A stretch of 64,000 nucleotides of DNA, taken from assembly GCF_000526195.1 (NCBI RefSeq), contig NZ_JAFP01000001.1:904001-968000 (forward strand), written 5' to 3'. The position numbers were made by a program, and so were the translations under genes. Each line of letters begins with the position of its first letter. The first letter of the stretch is position 1. The stretch comes from Hippea sp. KM1 (lineage in GTDB: Bacteria; Campylobacterota_A; Desulfurellia; Desulfurellales; Hippeaceae). Below the pieces are notes generated by a model. That model had not been told where the DNA came from. It saw nothing but the letters and a program-made list of their open reading frames with translations, and did not search any database. Below, piece by piece: positions 62,807 to 64,000 of this stretch.

Positions 62807-63115
62807 TTATTTTTTCAGGTATTGTGATATCTTCTTTGCATCGCTTTCTTTGGATTTAAACTCACCCAACAGCTGCTCCTTCTTCTCAATAACCATATCT
62901 ATCAATCTATTATTATCATCTATCAATTTTTTTGCAAGCTCCAATTCATCCTCGGGCGGCTCACCGTTTGACTTTAGCCTATCAAACAGCTCATTCCTCT
63001 TTCTGAATAATCTATCAACTTCTGCAAGGTTGAAATCCTTTTTAGAAATCTCCTTTTCTATTTCCTTGCTATTCTCAAAGAGCTTGTCGTATATGTCTTT
63101 TCTTTTTTCATCCAC
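62807..63115 (-). CDS. Small coiled-coil protein, unknown
   Basis: A 102-residue, highly charged helical protein without Cys or Trp (KLFENSKEIEKEISKKDFNL, KLIDDNNRLIDMVIEKKEQL). The pattern is reminiscent of FlgN/FliT-type or other small chaperones, but no motif proves this. It overlaps the ppx/gppA end by 8 bp, so it is cotranscribed. Confidence 0.65.
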   Translation of the reverse strand: MDEKRKDIYDKLFENSKEIEKEISKKDFNLAEVDRLFRKRNELFDRLKSNGEPPEDELELAKKLIDDNNRLIDMVIEKKEQLLGEFKSKESDAKKISQYLKK

Positions 63116-64000
63116 CGCAAAACTCCCTTATTATAACGCCTTCTCTTAAGCTTCCATTCGTGGTTATAAGATAATCCTTGCCAAAAAACTCAAGCACCCT
63201 CTTTATGATATAAGCACCTATTACTATAACATCCTCCCTGCCTTTTTCCAAGATGGGGTATCGCCTTAGCCTATCCTCAGAACTCATCGACATCATATCC
63301 TTCAGTATAGACTCAACCGTCGACTTCTTAAGCAGATGCCCCTCAACTATATCGTGCCTGTATTCCTTAAGCTTTAAATCTATGGCAGCCAGGGTGGTTG
63401 TGGTGCCTGCATTGGCCACAATCTCATCGACTCGCCTGTCTTTAACCTTCTCACCCAAAAAGCCAATAAACTCATCACCTATCCTTAAAAGCTCATCCTT
63501 ACTGGGCGGATCGTTCAAGATGTGTTTTTCCAATAGCTTCACAACGCCAGTGGGCAGACTAAAGGCCTCCTTAAGCCTATCATCAAAAGAGAACATAAAC
63601 TCGGTGCTGCCACCACCCAAATCAAAAGCCACCCAGCTTTTATTCCTGATTCTGCCGTTTAGGAAATACACTATACCCAAATGGGTAAGGACAGCCTCCT
63701 CAACGCCGTCTATAACCCTTATATCAAGACCCAAAGACCTCGCTCTTTCTAAAAACTCATCCCTGTTTAAGGCCTCCCGTGTGGCGCTTGTTGCAACAGC
63801 AATGGTTCTATCAACCCTAAAGTCATCTATGATTCTCAAATAGTCCTTCAATATCGATACAGCCCGTTCTATGGCCTCGGCCTTGAGCAGTTTTTGCGGC
63901 AGAAAACCCTCACCCAGACGGGCTATTCTGCTCTTTTGAACCAAAAAATCAAACCTGCACGGCTCCTCTTTCTTTGCTATGAGCAGTCGTATGGTGTTTG
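63108..64000 (-). CDS. Ppx/GppA phosphatase family protein (5' end outside window)
   Basis: About 297 residues are visible, running off the window edge. The edge-proximal residues NTIRLLIAKKEEPCRFDFLV are the first ATP-like phosphate-binding loop (usually GTNS.RLL.A), so only some 10 residues are missing. Later SATREALNRDEFL, the second loop FDLGGGSTEFMFS, NAGTTTTLAAIDL and GAYIIKRVLEFFG are typical. It degrades polyphosphate or the (p)ppGpp precursor pppGpp. It lacks the C-terminal HD region of long Ppx. Confidence 0.9.
   Translation of the reverse strand, partial: NTIRLLIAKKEEPCRFDFLVQKSRIARLGEGFLPQKLLKAEAIERAVSILKDYLRIIDDFRVDRTIAVATSATREALNRDEFLERARSLGLDIRVIDGVEEAVLTHLGIVYFLNGRIRNKSWVAFDLGGGSTEFMFSFDDRLKEAFSLPTGVVKLLEKHILNDPPSKDELLRIGDEFIGFLGEKVKDRRVDEIVANAGTTTTLAAIDLKLKEYRHDIVEGHLLKKSTVESILKDMMSMSSEDRLRRYPILEKGREDVIVIGAYIIKRVLEFFGKDYLITTNGSLREGVIIREFCGG

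Overview
The window is a dense, AT-leaning bacterial chromosome segment with short gaps and many ATGA/GTGA gene overlaps. Its gene set points to an anaerobic, motile, probably thermophilic Gram-negative bacterium: menaquinone made by the futalosine route (mqnC), a tungsten-type aldehyde:ferredoxin oxidoreductase operon, a K+-independent membrane pyrophosphatase, a B12-dependent (oxygen-indifferent) ribonucleotide reductase and flagella. This suits a Desulfurellales/Hippea-like or related Campylobacterota/delta lineage. That placement is inference, because no rRNA is present.

Layout. 1-0.73 kb: mqnC tail and two tRNA-Ser genes. 0.8-5.7 kb: a DUF808 membrane protein, an AorABC-like operon and a LysE exporter. 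5.7-7.7 kb (minus): gpmA, a short LUD protein, a DUF815 ATPase and tRNA-Thr. 7.7-11.1 kb: a CBS-DRTGG-DHH protein that has lost family II pyrophosphatase hallmarks, 18 bp upstream of hppA. 11.2-15.8 kb: purC-purS-purQ-hemL followed by the Fo part of ATP synthase (atpZ, atpI, atpB, atpE). 15.8-19.7 kb is an accessory island: two related lipoprotein genes, one split by an IS256-family element with an intact 8-bp target duplication, a VapB-like antitoxin with a frameshifted PIN toxin, a gene remnant and degenerate heptamer repeats. 19.7-25.7 kb: topA, dprA, a methyltransferase, an aldehyde dehydrogenase, a LOG-like protein and tRNA-Ser. 26-29.6 kb: a 1221-residue secreted protein of unknown function. 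29.7-41 kb: an aromatic-codon leader peptide with attenuator in front of DAHP synthase, then a hom-argH(Nudix fusion)-recJ-nrdJ-tyrS-coaX-gpsA operon with a near-consensus promoter. 41-48 kb: flagellar export genes fliL-N-O-P-Q-R-flhB, then fliD-flaG-fliS behind a sigma-28-like promoter. 48-51.8 kb: dcd, yebC, a glycosyltransferase and nfo. 51.8-58.4 kb: the whole phosphate regulon core, pstCAB-phoU-phoB-phoR divergent from pstS, with 11-bp-phased Pho-box-like repeats between them. 58.4-64 kb (minus): a molybdopterin oxidoreductase, a solo JetD-like Toprim protein, a GT39 glycosyltransferase, an isochorismatase-family hydrolase, a small coiled-coil protein and a ppx/gppA gene running off the window.

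The most notable points are the aromatic-amino-acid attenuator (about 29.69-29.92 kb), the probable pseudo-pyrophosphatase paired with the proton-pumping pyrophosphatase, the ArgH-Nudix fusion, the orphan JetD-like protein, and the island with a GA-repeat frameshift and mosaic lipoproteins. No CRISPR array, prophage or complete defence system was found.
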